From contig JASJBF010000001.1 of the NCBI GenBank assembly GCA_030066685.1, positions 248,001-312,000 of the forward strand: a stretch of DNA of 64,000 nt, written 5' to 3'. The position numbers and the translations under genes were made by a program. The DNA is from Kiloniellales bacterium. GTDB lineage: Bacteria; Pseudomonadota; Alphaproteobacteria; Kiloniellales; JAKSBE01. The notes beneath the pieces were generated by a model. That model saw nothing but the letters and a program-made list of their open reading frames with translations, did no database searches and was not told the origin of the DNA. Positions 1-9,228 of the stretch are shown piece after piece (the first letter of the stretch is position 1; every line of letters starts with the position of its first letter).

Positions 1-2
1 AC

Positions 3-635
3 GAGCTGGCGGCGATCATGGCCTGGGGCTTCGACTACATGCAGCGGGATGGCAGCGGTGAGGCGGCCGGCGATTGGCTGCGGGACGTCCACGGCGGCTC
101 CGTCTACCTCCGGCTCTCGACCCGGCCGCTCGACCAGCTTGGGCGCGAGATCACCCCCGAGCTGAGGCGCCAGATCATCGCGGGGGGCTACTGGATTCGG
201 CCGCCGGCGCCGGGGGCGGAGCTGGCCCTGGTCTACAGCGGCGTGGTCGCGCCGGAGGCCCTGGGGGCGCATGACGCGCTGCTCGACGACATGCCCGGCG
301 CCGGCCTGCTTGCGGTGACCTCGGCGGACCGGCTCAACGCCGGCTGGCACGCCGCAGAGCGCGCACGGCAAGGCGGCATCCCGGAGGCGCGCTCCCATGT
401 CGAGGCCCTGCTTGCGCCCCTGGCGCCGGACGCGGGCCTGGTGACCCTGGTCGACGGCCATCCGGCCGGTCTGTCCTGGCTGGGCTCGGTCCGGGGCCAT
501 CGGGTCCAGGCGCTCGGCGTCGAGCACTTCGGCCAGTCCGGTGACCTCGACGATCTCTACCGGCACTACCGGATCGATATCGCCGCGATCCTCGACGCCT
601 GTGCCGCCGCCGCGCTGCAGCGTCTAGACATGTGA
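3..635 (+). CDS. Pyruvate dehydrogenase E1 (AceE-type)/transketolase-like protein, C-terminal part
   Basis: The reading frame is open from the left edge, so this is the last ~210 residues of a longer gene. The opening residues ELAAIMAWGF and the later VTSADRLNAGW stretch match the transketolase C-terminal part of homodimeric pyruvate dehydrogenase E1 (AceE family), where ELAVI and LWSVTSFTEL-like segments occur at the same relative places. A GxDxFGxS-like signature is present as GVEHFGQSGDLDDLYRHY, which in the family lies near the C-terminus. The catalytic ThDP domains are outside the window, so the substrate (pyruvate or another 2-oxoacid) cannot be fixed. It ends 81 bases before tRNA-Leu and shows no obvious damage. 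Family assignment is fairly secure; the exact enzyme name is inference. Confidence 0.7.
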   Translation, partial: ELAAIMAWGFDYMQRDGSGEAAGDWLRDVHGGSVYLRLSTRPLDQLGREITPELRRQIIAGGYWIRPPAPGAELALVYSGVVAPEALGAHDALLDDMPGAGLLAVTSADRLNAGWHAAERARQGGIPEARSHVEALLAPLAPDAGLVTLVDGHPAGLSWLGSVRGHRVQALGVEHFGQSGDLDDLYRHYRIDIAAILDACAAAALQRLDM

Positions 636-661
636 GTCCGGGCCGCGGACGCAGGCCCCGT

Positions 662-691
662 TTGGCGTGTTGCGCGCCGGGGCCCTATGAT
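662..691 (+). promoter_or_regulatory. Putative sigma-70 promoter of tRNA-Leu
   Basis: A TTGGCG -35-like hexamer (662-667) and a TATGAT -10-like hexamer (686-691) are separated by 18 bases and end 25 bases before the first base of tRNA-Leu. Both hexamers are good matches for a GC-rich alphaproteobacterium. The promoter is inferred from sequence only. Confidence 0.6.
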
Positions 692-716
692 GTACACGGG
701 CGCTCCCGGCGGTCGC

Positions 717-801
717 GCGGGCGTGGCGGAACTGGCAGACGCGCTGGTTTTAGGTACCAGTGGAGCAATCCGTGGGGGTTCGAGTCCCTCCGCCCGCACC
801 A
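717..801 (+). tRNA. tRNA-Leu (anticodon UAG)
   Basis: The acceptor stem GCGGGCG (717-723) pairs perfectly with CGCCCGC (791-797). It is followed by discriminator A and an encoded CCA (799-801). The anticodon stem-loop CTGGT-TTTAGGT-ACCAG places TAG at positions 34-36. The T arm with GTTCGAGTC is canonical and a short variable arm is present, as expected for a class II leucine tRNA. Its length of 85 nt including CCA fits. It decodes CUA and possibly other CUN codons, which are rare in this GC-rich DNA. Confidence 0.95.
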
Positions 802-828
802 CGCGCAAGCCTGGGTTGGAAAGGCTGA

Positions 829-857
829 CCCGGAGCGGACCCTGGTCCGTCACCGGG
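829..857 (+). terminator. Hairpin after tRNA-Leu, weak terminator or processing signal
   Basis: A two-part hairpin is visible: CCCGG/CCGGG outside and CGGAC/GTCCG inside, with a CCTG loop. It lies 27 bases after the tRNA CCA end. There is only a short CTT after it and no real T-tract, so it may be a processing or attenuation structure. It sits between the tRNA and tig, which could be co-transcribed. Confidence 0.3.
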
Positions 858-930
858 CTTCCTCAGCACCGGGCACTGCCGCCTTTAGCCCGGAACAACA
901 GGGACATGAGCAAGAAAGGCCAAGGGGCCA

Positions 931-2361
931 ATGCAGGTAACGGAAACTGAGACCGACGGCTTGAAACGCGAGTTCAAGGTCGTCATCGCCGCCAGCGACA
1001 TCGAGGAGAAGCTGGAGCACCGCCTGATGGAGCTGGGCAGCTCGATCAAGGTGCCGGGTTTCCGCCCCGGCAAGGTGCCGGTCCAGGTGCTCAAGCAGCG
1101 CTTCGGCCGCTCGGTCCTCGGTGAGGTCGTGGAACGGGCGGTGACCGACGGGTCCAGCCAGGCCCTGAGCGAGCGCGGCCTGCGCCCGGCGACCCAGCCC
1201 CGGATCGAGATCACGTCCTTCGACGAGGGCAAGGATCTCGAGTTTACGATGGCCTTGGAGCTGCTGCCCGAAATCAACCCGATCGACTTCGGCGATCTCA
1301 AGCTGACCCGGCTCAAGGTGGAGGTTGCGGACTCGGAGGTCGACGGCGCGCTGGATCACCTGGCCGGTCACCGGAAGGAGTCCAAGCCGCTCGAGAAGCC
1401 GCGCAAGGCTGAGAGCGGCGACGTGCTGGTGATCGACTTTCGCGGCAGCGTGAACGGCGAGGAGCTGCCCGGCATGGCCGCCGAGGACCATCACCTGGAG
1501 CTGGGCTCCAGCAGCTTCATCGAAGGCTTCGAGGACCAGCTGGTCGGCGTCGAGGTCGGCGAGGAGCGCCAGGTCAAGGTCCGCTTCCCCGACGGCTACG
1601 TCAATGAGAAGCTGGCCGGCCAGGAAGCGGTCTTCGAGGTCAAGGTCAAGGAGATCCGGGAGACCGTGCCAGCCACGGTCGACGACGACTTCGCCAAGGC
1701 CCTGGGCGAGGACAGCCTGGACTCCTTGAAGACCAGGCTGCGCGACCAGATCGGGCAGGACTACGAGCAGGCCAGCCGGACCCACCTCAAGCGCGAGCTG
1801 CTCGACAAGCTCGCCGAGGCGCACGACTTCGTGGTGCCGGCCGGCATGGTCGATGTCGAGTTCGAGACCATCTGGCCGCATATCGAAGAGGCGCTCAAGT
1901 CGGGCGAGCTCGACGAGGAGGACCAGGGCAAGAGCGAAGAGGAGCTCAAGGCGGAGTACCGCGAGATCGCCGAGCGGCGCGTCCGCCTGGGCCTGCTGCT
2001 GTCCGAGGTCGGCCGGATGAACAACATCGACGTCTCAGCGGAGGAGCTGAACCGGGCCCTGGCGATGGAAGCGCGCAAGCACCCGGGCAAGGAGCGCGAG
2101 GTCTTCGACTACTTCCAGCGCACGCCGGAGGCCATGGCCAACCTGCGGGCGCCGATCTTCGAGAACAAGGTCGTCGATTTCATCGTGGAGATGGCCGATA
2201 CGCAGGACAAGGGCGTGACCGCCGAGGAGCTCCGGGCCGAGCTCGAAGACGGGCCCGCCGCCGCCGAGAGCGAGAAGGCCGCCAAGGGCAAGACCGGGTC
2301 GAAGGCCAAGAGCGGTTCCAAAAAGGCGGTCGCGGAAGCGAAGTCCGACGGCCCGTCCTGA
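931..2361 (+). CDS. tig: Trigger factor, ribosome-associated chaperone and prolyl isomerase
   Basis: 476 residues. The N-terminal ribosome-binding domain contains the GFRPGKVP signature near residues 44-51, which docks the chaperone on the large subunit at the nascent-chain exit. The central FKBP-type PPIase domain (about residues 150-240) includes the VIDFRGSVNGE segment, and the C-terminal helical substrate-cradle domain follows. The last ~45 residues are a Lys/Ala/Ser/Glu-rich, probably disordered tail, which makes the protein longer than the ~430-residue enterobacterial form. The ATG at 931 is preceded by AAGGGG (SD-like). It heads the tig-clpP-clpX-lon cluster, linking co-translational folding to ATP-dependent proteolysis. 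It is cytosolic. The identification is secure. Confidence 0.97.
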   Translation: MQVTETETDGLKREFKVVIAASDIEEKLEHRLMELGSSIKVPGFRPGKVPVQVLKQRFGRSVLGEVVERAVTDGSSQALSERGLRPATQPRIEITSFDEGKDLEFTMALELLPEINPIDFGDLKLTRLKVEVADSEVDGALDHLAGHRKESKPLEKPRKAESGDVLVIDFRGSVNGEELPGMAAEDHHLELGSSSFIEGFEDQLVGVEVGEERQVKVRFPDGYVNEKLAGQEAVFEVKVKEIRETVPATVDDDFAKALGEDSLDSLKTRLRDQIGQDYEQASRTHLKRELLDKLAEAHDFVVPAGMVDVEFETIWPHIEEALKSGELDEEDQGKSEEELKAEYREIAERRVRLGLLLSEVGRMNNIDVSAEELNRALAMEARKHPGKEREVFDYFQRTPEAMANLRAPIFENKVVDFIVEMADTQDKGVTAEELRAELEDGPAAAESEKAAKGKTGSKAKSGSKKAVAEAKSDGPS

Positions 2362-2443
2362 GATCAAGAGCGGTTGCGGCTTGCTGCCGGAGAGGCCCGG
2401 AACCCTTGGAAGTAAGGAAAAATTAACCACATTCGCTTTGGCA

Positions 2444-2472
2444 TTGACCTGGCGGCGAATCCGCTGCTGTTA
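2444..2472 (+). promoter_or_regulatory. Putative promoter upstream of clpP
   Basis: TTGACC (2444-2449), a 17-base spacer, and CTGTTA (2467-2472) lie in the 186-base gap between tig and clpP. The -35 is near consensus and the -10 is weak. I found no convincing heat-shock sigma-32 consensus in this gap. Confidence 0.4.
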
Positions 2473-2547
2473 GTGCGCCGGACGCGGGGCGGACGGCGAA
2501 TACGGTCGCTTGGACCCTTGGCGCAAACGACGACGGATAGAGGCAGC

Positions 2548-3162
2548 ATGAAGATGAACACCTTGGTCCCGATGGTGGTCGAGCAGACCAACCGGGGCGA
2601 GCGTGCCTACGACATTTACTCCCGGCTCCTAAAGGAGAGGATTATTTTCCTCACCGGGCCGATCCATGACGACGTGGCCAGCCTGGTCTGCGCCCAGCTG
2701 CTGTACCTGGAATCCGAGAACCCCAACAAGGACATCTCTTTCTACATCAACTCGCCGGGCGGGGTCGTGACCGCGGGCCTGGCGATGTACGATACCATGC
2801 AGTACGTCCGCCCGGACATCTCGACGGTATGCATCGGCCAGGCGGCCTCCGCCGGATCGCTGCTGCTTATGGCCGGGGCCGCCGGCAAGCGCTACGCCCT
2901 GCCGAACGCCAAGGTCATGGTCCACCAGCCCTCCGGCGGCTTCCAAGGCCAGGCGACGGACATCGAGATCCATGCCAAGGAGATCCTGGCGACCCGCCAG
3001 CGGCTCAACGAGATCTATGCCCGTCACACCGGCCAGTCGCTCGAGGTGATCGAGGACGCCATGGAGCGGGATCGCTTCTTGAATCCCGAGGAGGCCCGGG
3101 AGTTCGGCCTGCTCGACGCGGTGGTCGAGCAGCGCCCTCGGACCGAGGCGAGCGAGGGCTGA
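2548..3162 (+). CDS. clpP: ATP-dependent Clp protease proteolytic subunit
   Basis: 204 residues from the ATG at 2548; the open frame extends upstream to 2473, but only 2548 has a GATAGAGGCAGC leader and begins with the normal short propeptide. The Ser-His-Asp triad is visible as Ser101 in GQAASAGS, His126 in VMVHQPSGG and Asp175 in AMERDRF, at family spacing. ClpP forms a tetradecameric serine protease chamber loaded by ClpX or ClpA. The gene lies directly before clpX, the usual arrangement, with a 217-base gap that carries a separate promoter candidate. It degrades ssrA-tagged and regulatory proteins in the cytosol. Confidence 0.97.
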   Translation: MKMNTLVPMVVEQTNRGERAYDIYSRLLKERIIFLTGPIHDDVASLVCAQLLYLESENPNKDISFYINSPGGVVTAGLAMYDTMQYVRPDISTVCIGQAASAGSLLLMAGAAGKRYALPNAKVMVHQPSGGFQGQATDIEIHAKEILATRQRLNEIYARHTGQSLEVIEDAMERDRFLNPEEAREFGLLDAVVEQRPRTEASEG

Positions 3163-3318
3163 TCGGGGCCGAACCGCGGATTTCCGGGACCGAGGCGCCC
3201 CTTAGGCGGGATAGCTAGCCTTTTAAGGAAAAATGAACGCAGGAATCCGTAAGCTGAGGGGGTCGCTCGTTCCGGGTTGGTTAACGCGAAGCCCAGAAAA
3301 ATCGGGCCAATTTTCGAT

Positions 3319-3346
3319 TTGCCAAGCCGGGGCGTTTGTCTAACAT
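3319..3346 (+). promoter_or_regulatory. Putative promoter upstream of clpX
   Basis: TTGCCA (3319-3324), a 16-base spacer and TAACAT (3341-3346) end 33 bases before the clpX ATG. The surrounding 3215-3350 stretch is noticeably A+T-richer than the coding DNA, as expected of a promoter region. No terminator hairpin was seen after clpP, so read-through is also possible. Confidence 0.45.
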
Positions 3347-3379
3347 GACAGCCGAGCAGGAAGACAGAGACGGTGGCCA

Positions 3380-4645
<1,266 letters not shown>

Positions 4646-4796
4646 TCGCCTCGACGGACCGGCAGGTGTATCGGCCCTACTTGTACCGGCCGCTATTGGC
4701 CGCCACATTCCCAATCAGTCAGGCGTCTCCTGAACCAACATCAGGTCCGTACGGCGCAGCATGCCGGGCGGTCGCCAAGGAAAGCGAAGCGAGACT

Positions 4797-7202
4797 ATGC
4801 TAGAAACCGCGCGTGGCAATCTGTTTCCGGTCCTTCCGCTCAGGGACATCGTCGTCTTCCCGCACATGATCGTGCCGCTCTTCGTCGGCCGCGAGAAGTC
4901 GGTGCGGGCCTTGGATGACGTTATGAAGGATGACAAGCAGATCCTGCTGGTTACGCAGCGCAACGCCTCCCAGGACGATCCGACGTCGGAGGACATCTAC
5001 GCCGTCGGAACGATCGGCACCGTGCTGCAGTTGCTGAAGCTGCCCGACGGGACCGTGAAGGTGCTGGTCGAAGGCGGGCAGCGCGCACGCATCATGCGCT
5101 ACGCCGAGAACCCAGACTTCTTCCAGGCCTACGCCGAGAGCATCGAAGAGCATCCCGGCGAGGAGGGCGAGATCGACGCTCTGGCGCGGACCGTGGTCGG
5201 CCAGTTCGAGCAGTACATCAAGCTGAACAAGAAGATCCCGCCCGAGGTCCTGGTCTCGATCAACCAGATCGAGGAGCCGAGCAAGCTGGCCGACACCGTG
5301 GCTTCGCACATGACCCTGAAGATCCCCGAGAAACAGGAGCTGCTCGAGACCGAGAAGGTCAGCGAGCGCCTCGGCAAGGTTTACGCCTTCATGGAGGGCG
5401 AGATCGGCGTGCTTCAGGTCGAGAAGCGGATCCGCAACCGGGTCAAGCGCCAGATGGAGAAGACCCAGCGCGAGTACTACCTGAACGAGCAGCTCAAGGC
5501 GATCCAGAAGGAGCTGGGCGAGGGCGAGGACGGCCGCGACGAGGTCGCCGAGCTGGAAGACAAGATCAAGAAGACCAAGTTCTCCAAGGAGGCCCGCGAC
5601 AAGGCCATGGCAGAGGTGCGCAAGCTGCGCTCCATGAGTCCGATGTCGGCCGAGGCCACCGTGGTCCGCAACTACCTGGATTGGCTGCTGTCGATCCCCT
5701 GGAAGAAGCGCACCAAGGTCAAGAAGAACATCGCCCTGGCCAAGGAGATCTTGGACGCCGATCACTACGGCCTCGACAAGGTCAAGGAGCGGATCCTCGA
5801 GTACCTCGCGGTGCAGCAGCGGATGAACAAGGTCAAGGGTCCGATCCTCTGCCTGGTCGGTCCGCCGGGCGTCGGCAAGACTTCGCTCGGCAAGTCGATC
5901 GCACGGGCGACCGGCCGCAACTTCGTTCGCATGAGTCTGGGCGGCGTCCGCGACGAGGCCGAGGTCCGCGGCCATCGCCGGACCTACATCGGCTCGATGC
6001 CGGGCAAGGTCATCCAGGGCATGAAGAAGGCGAAGTCGTCCAACCCGCTGTTCCTGCTCGACGAGGTCGACAAGCTGGGCGCGGACTGGCGCGGTGATCC
6101 TTCCTCTGCGCTGCTCGAGGTCCTGGATCCGGAGCAGAACAACACCTTTGCCGATCACTACCTGGAGGTCGACTACGACCTGTCGGACGTGATGTTCGTA
6201 ACCACGGCCAACACGCTGCGCATGCCGCAGCCGCTGCTCGACCGGATGGAGATCATCCGCATCGCCGGTTACACCGAGGATGAGAAGGTCGAGATCGCCA
6301 AGCGCCACCTGATCCCCAAGCAGGTCAAGGAGCACGGCCTGAAGGCGGCCGAGTGGTCGATTTCGGACCAAGCGTTGCGCGACCTGATCCGCTACTACAC
6401 GCGCGAGGCGGGGGTCCGGAACCTGGAGCGCGAGCTGGCCAACCTGGCGCGCAAGGCGGTCAAGGAGATCGCGGTCAGCAAGGCCGAAAAGGTTCACCTC
6501 AGCCGGCGCAACCTCGAGAAGTTCGCAGGTGTCCGACGGCACCGCTACGGTGAGATCGAACTCGAGGACCTGGTCGGTGTCTCGACCGGCCTGGCCTGGA
6601 CCGAGGTCGGCGGCGAGCTGCTGTCGATCGAGGCGGTGACCGTGCCGGGCAAGGGCAAGGTGACCTCGACCGGCAAGCTTGGCGACGTCATGAAGGAGTC
6701 GATCCAAGCGGCCGAGTCCTTCGTCAAGAGTCGCTGCTTCGCCTTCGGTATCCAGCCGGCCGTGTTCGAGAGCAGGGACATCCATGTCCACGTGCCCGAG
6801 GGGGCGACGCCCAAGGACGGGCCGTCGGCCGGGGTCGCGATGGTGACGGCGATCGTCTCGGTGTTGACCGGCATTCCGATTCGGCGCGACGTTGCCATGA
6901 CCGGCGAGATCACCCTGCGCGGTCGGGTGCTGCCGATCGGCGGACTCAAGGAGAAGCTGCTCGCCGCCCTACGGGCCGGCACCAAGACGGTGCTGATCCC
7001 CAAGGACAACGAGAAGGACTTGGCGGAGATCCCGGACAACGTGAAGCGGGGTCTGGATATCATTCCGGCCGATTCGGTCGACGACGTCTTGCAGCACGCT
7101 TTGCAGCACCCGCCGACTCCGATCGAGTCGCCCGATGAGCCGGTCGAAGCGGTTCCTGCATCGGGCTCCGAGGACGACCACACCGGCGTGACAACGCACT
7201 AA
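4797..7202 (+). CDS. lon: Lon ATP-dependent serine protease
   Basis: 801 residues from the ATG at 4797 (MLETARG...); an in-frame ATG at 4761 would add 12 poorly conserved residues and lacks a ribosome site. Domain order is an N-terminal substrate-binding LON domain (about 10-210), a helical region, an AAA+ module with Walker A GPPGVGKT at ~355-362, and a C-terminal peptidase domain. The Ser-Lys dyad is Ser677 (KDGPSAG) and Lys720 (GGLKEKL), 43 residues apart as in the family. The acidic/Pro-rich tail after ~775 is variable. Lon degrades misfolded proteins and DNA-bound regulators. HU, encoded immediately downstream, is a known Lon substrate in other bacteria. Confidence 0.97.
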   Translation: MLETARGNLFPVLPLRDIVVFPHMIVPLFVGREKSVRALDDVMKDDKQILLVTQRNASQDDPTSEDIYAVGTIGTVLQLLKLPDGTVKVLVEGGQRARIMRYAENPDFFQAYAESIEEHPGEEGEIDALARTVVGQFEQYIKLNKKIPPEVLVSINQIEEPSKLADTVASHMTLKIPEKQELLETEKVSERLGKVYAFMEGEIGVLQVEKRIRNRVKRQMEKTQREYYLNEQLKAIQKELGEGEDGRDEVAELEDKIKKTKFSKEARDKAMAEVRKLRSMSPMSAEATVVRNYLDWLLSIPWKKRTKVKKNIALAKEILDADHYGLDKVKERILEYLAVQQRMNKVKGPILCLVGPPGVGKTSLGKSIARATGRNFVRMSLGGVRDEAEVRGHRRTYIGSMPGKVIQGMKKAKSSNPLFLLDEVDKLGADWRGDPSSALLEVLDPEQNNTFADHYLEVDYDLSDVMFVTTANTLRMPQPLLDRMEIIRIAGYTEDEKVEIAKRHLIPKQVKEHGLKAAEWSISDQALRDLIRYYTREAGVRNLERELANLARKAVKEIAVSKAEKVHLSRRNLEKFAGVRRHRYGEIELEDLVGVSTGLAWTEVGGELLSIEAVTVPGKGKVTSTGKLGDVMKESIQAAESFVKSRCFAFGIQPAVFESRDIHVHVPEGATPKDGPSAGVAMVTAIVSVLTGIPIRRDVAMTGEITLRGRVLPIGGLKEKLLAALRAGTKTVLIPKDNEKDLAEIPDNVKRGLDIIPADSVDDVLQHALQHPPTPIESPDEPVEAVPASGSEDDHTGVTTH

Positions 7203-7272
7203 AGTTCTGAATCATTTTTGCGACAAGGGACCTGGGAGCCGCGAAAATCCGGGGGATTCCGGCGTTCTCAGA

Positions 7273-7301
7273 TTGACGCCGCGCGCGGGAGAGTCTTACA
7301 C
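7273..7301 (+). promoter_or_regulatory. Promoter of the HU gene
   Basis: TTGACG (7273-7278), an exact 17-base spacer and TTACAC (7296-7301) lie 71 bases before the HU start codon. This is one of the best sigma-70-like promoters in the window, which suits a highly expressed nucleoid protein. Confidence 0.65.
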
Positions 7302-7372
7302 TCACGCACCTTTGCAGCGGATTCTCGCCATTTTCTCTTTTCATCTACCCGACGTAATGAGGGGGGTTCATC

Positions 7373-7645
7373 GTGAACAAGAACGACCTTATCGCCGCCG
7401 TCGCTGACAGCACCGGCTTGTCCAAGGCGGATAGCGCCAAGGCCGTGGACGGCGTTTTCGACTCGATTACCGGATCCTTGAAGAAGGGCACGGAGGTGCG
7501 CCTCGTCGGCTTCGGCACTTTCAGCGTCGCACGTCGCAAGGCGTCCGAGGGTCGTAACCCGCGGACCGGGGAGCCGATCCAGATCCCCGCGTCGAATCAG
7601 GCGAAGTTCAAGGCCGGTAAGGGCCTGAAGGACGCCCTCAACTGA
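7373..7645 (+). CDS. hupB: HU-family DNA-binding protein
   Basis: 90 residues, the classic HU length. The N-terminal helices begin MNKNDLIAAVADSTGLSK. The signature RNPRTGEPIQIPAS (about 59-72) forms the beta-arm that intercalates into the minor groove, with the bend-stabilising Pro in the middle. HU compacts and bends DNA non-specifically in the nucleoid. The gene is monocistronic: it has its own consensus-like promoter and a strong terminator right after it. The lon-hup order is widespread in Proteobacteria. The beta subunit name is by convention; HU-alpha and HU-beta are not separable here. Confidence 0.95.
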   Translation: MNKNDLIAAVADSTGLSKADSAKAVDGVFDSITGSLKKGTEVRLVGFGTFSVARRKASEGRNPRTGEPIQIPASNQAKFKAGKGLKDALN

Positions 7646-7676
7646 TTTGCGGCCTTCGGGCCGCCAGAATCTCTGA

Positions 7677-7714
7677 ACGGCCGCCCGGAGCGTTCCGGGC
7701 GGCCGTCGTCTTTT
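7677..7714 (+). terminator. Strong intrinsic terminator of the HU gene
   Basis: A perfect 13-bp G+C-rich stem (7677-7689 with 7694-7706) with a GCGT loop is followed by CGTCTTTT. It begins 32 bases after the HU stop codon. It is the clearest Rho-independent terminator in the window and marks the boundary between the protease/HU block and the tRNA pocket. Confidence 0.9.
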
Positions 7715-7763
7715 GTGCCACGGATGGCTCGGGATCAGGCCCGGCTTCGCTTTGCCGCGAATC

Positions 7764-7895
7764 CTAGAGCGGGATGATTTGTCGTCGAAGGGGCTTCAAA
7801 CTTGAATTCGGCCCCGCTTCAACTGTTTGGAGCACGATGAACTCAGGTCGCTTCGACCACATACCATCGTGCTCCAGGCGGAATCGGTCTAGACT
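7764..7895. repeat. Compound palindromic intergenic element upstream of tRNA-Val
   Basis: Two nested hairpins lie side by side. The first pairs GGGGC (7790-7794) with GCCCC (7811-7815), with an inner TTCAA/TTGAA. The second is a perfect 12-bp stem (7828-7839 with 7865-7876) with an inner GGTCG/CGACC hairpin. The outer ends, beginning CTAGAGCGGGATGA and ending in GTCTAGAC, are loosely inverted to one another. No protein-coding potential is seen. The structure resembles dispersed palindromic or MITE-like elements of alphaproteobacteria; its copy number cannot be judged from one window. Confidence 0.5.
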
Positions 7896-7911
7896 GCCGC
7901 AACGGCATTCC

Positions 7912-7987
7912 GGGCGGTTAGCTCAGCTGGAAGAGCGTCTGGTTTACACCCAGAAGGCCGGCGGTTCGATCCCGTCACCGCCCACCA
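7912..7987 (+). tRNA. tRNA-Val (anticodon UAC)
   Basis: The acceptor stem GGGCGGT (7912-7918) pairs with ACCGCCC (7977-7983). Discriminator A and encoded CCA (7985-7987) follow. The anticodon stem-loop TCTGG-TTTACAC-CCAGA gives TAC. The D arm (TAGCTCAGCTGGAAGAGC) and T arm (GGTTCGATCC) are canonical. The length is 76 nt. It starts 16 bases after a compound palindromic element whose right end overlaps the place where a promoter should be. Confidence 0.95.
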
Positions 7988-8006
7988 TCGGCTCCGGTGT
8001 TCCGCC

Positions 8007-8720
8007 TCATACCAGCGGCGGCTTGCCGACCCGGGTCCGGGCGACCAACTTCTCCGGCAGCGGCGAGCCTGCGATCGCCGACTTGTTGACGTTCCAGGAC
8101 AGGGTGATCCGCGGCCGCTCGCCGGTATAGGGGCTGACGCAGTGCACCACCTGGCCGGGGAACATGATCATCAGGCCCTCTTTCATGATCGGGGCGCAGG
8201 GCGTCGTCATCCGCCCGGCCTCCTGCTGGCAGCACATGGCGAGCCTCGGATCGGCGAAAAGGAAGCGTCCGCTCGCGCTCTCGTTGGGATGGCTGTCGCC
8301 GAAGGTCAGGAAGTAGACCACGCTCGCCATCGTCCGGTAGTGGCTGTGCGGCATGCAGTGGTCGCCCTTGCGGTAGACGGTGGCCCAGCCCAGGTCGAGG
8401 AAGGCCTCCTCGGTGTTGAAGACGCGCTTGAAGAGGGTCAGGGCACGGGCCTGGATCAGTTCCGCTTCCGGACAGCCCCAGCGGTCCAGGTGATAGACCT
8501 TCGCGCCGCCTTGCAGTCGGTGCCACTCCTCGGACAGCGTTGGGTCCTTCTCGAGTTCGAGCACCCGGCGGATCAGGGCGGCGTGGTAGGCTTCGGTGTC
8601 CCGGAACTGGGTCAGGACGACCGATTTCTCACGCCAGCGTTCGATCGTCTGGCCCTCGGGCCAGGTTTCGATCTGACCGGAGGCCAGCGCCACGGTTTCC
8701 GCCTTCACGTCAGTGCTCAT
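8007..8720 (-). CDS. Putative 2OG-Fe(II) oxygenase-like protein (TIGR02466/PF13759-like)
   Basis: 237 residues from the ATG at 8720, which is preceded by GGGAGAGG at good spacing; an earlier in-frame ATG adds 22 unlikely residues. The C-terminal half has a double-stranded beta-helix pattern: PHSHYRTMASVVYFL around His125/His127, then MIMFPGQVVHCV with His193, and ERPRITLSWNV with Arg204. These are where iron and 2-oxoglutarate would bind in the uncharacterised oxygenase family TIGR02466. The substrate is unknown. The gene stands alone between tRNA-Val and tRNA-Asp on the opposite strand, so there is no operon context. Cysteines are unusually frequent around residues 163-175 (CC and C). Confidence 0.6.
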   Translation of the reverse strand: MSTDVKAETVALASGQIETWPEGQTIERWREKSVVLTQFRDTEAYHAALIRRVLELEKDPTLSEEWHRLQGGAKVYHLDRWGCPEAELIQARALTLFKRVFNTEEAFLDLGWATVYRKGDHCMPHSHYRTMASVVYFLTFGDSHPNESASGRFLFADPRLAMCCQQEAGRMTTPCAPIMKEGLMIMFPGQVVHCVSPYTGERPRITLSWNVNKSAIAGSPLPEKLVARTRVGKPPLV

Positions 8721-8841
8721 TCCGGCCTCTCCCGGCAAGCTCCGGTCTTTGAGTTTAGCACTCCCCCCTGGGCGCGACCGGGGCAATCGGGTGGCAAGCC
8801 GGATGAGGCGGCAAAGATGCGGCGGCGCCCTGCCGGACCGC

Positions 8842-8870
8842 TTGACACCAATTCGGCGGTTCAGTACACC
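8842..8870 (+). promoter_or_regulatory. Promoter of tRNA-Asp
   Basis: TTGACA (8842-8847), a 17-base spacer and TACACC (8865-8870) end 26 bases before the tRNA. The -35 is a perfect consensus match. It is oriented away from the minus-strand oxygenase gene, whose start lies 121 bases to the left. Confidence 0.7.
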
Positions 8871-8896
8871 ACAGCGTCCCGCCTGTCGGCGCAGAC

Positions 8897-8973
<77 letters not shown>

Positions 8974-9071
8974 CTCTTCAAACTCTGCTCGATTTCCCGG
9001 CCGGGGGCTGTCAAACCTTGGTCCCCCTTTGTTCCGCAGGCGCCGCGCCTCGCCGAGAACCCTGCACGGCC

Positions 9072-9197
9072 GCGCTGGATACCAGCGCACTTCCCGATCA
9101 GACGCATTCGCGTCTGGCCGGGAGTAGTGCGCTAACACGTTGCAACGAGGGCAATACATCCGGCCAGATGGATCGCAAAGCGATTCCATCTGATCGG
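9072..9197. repeat. Cluster of related palindromes downstream of tRNA-Asp (REP/BIME-like)
   Basis: Four palindromes lie within 126 bases. They are GCGCTGG-ATA-CCAGCGC (9072-9088); CAGACGC-ATTC-GCGTCTG with an outer AGCGCACT/AGTGCGCT extension (9084-9133); a perfect 10-base palindrome (9138-9147); and a 12-bp stem with one bulge and an AAA loop (9160-9197). The second and fourth share the frame CCGATCAGA...TCTGGCCGG but read on opposite strands, like the paired inverted units of BIME elements. No gene is seen in 8974-9228. This would be a dispersed repeat if copies exist elsewhere, which cannot be tested here. Confidence 0.5.
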
Positions 9198-9228
9198 ATA
9201 ATGCCTTAGGAACTCAGGACCCACTACC

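Noticed and set aside
850-1881. 343-residue open frame antisense to tig
   Set aside because: It is a GC-rich shadow frame: it overlaps trigger factor fully and its composition mirrors the antisense of a Glu/Lys-rich protein. Many similar antisense frames (for example 4800-6791, 19168-20457, 22580-24334) were dropped for the same reason.
2362-2547. Riboswitch or small RNA between tig and clpP
   Set aside because: No conserved riboswitch core or stable extended fold could be recognised; only a promoter-like pair is supportable.
4680-4709. Heat-shock (sigma-32-like) promoter upstream of lon
   Set aside because: CTTGTA followed by a CCACATT-like box is suggestive, but the spacing and -10 box are poor, so it was not listed as a feature.
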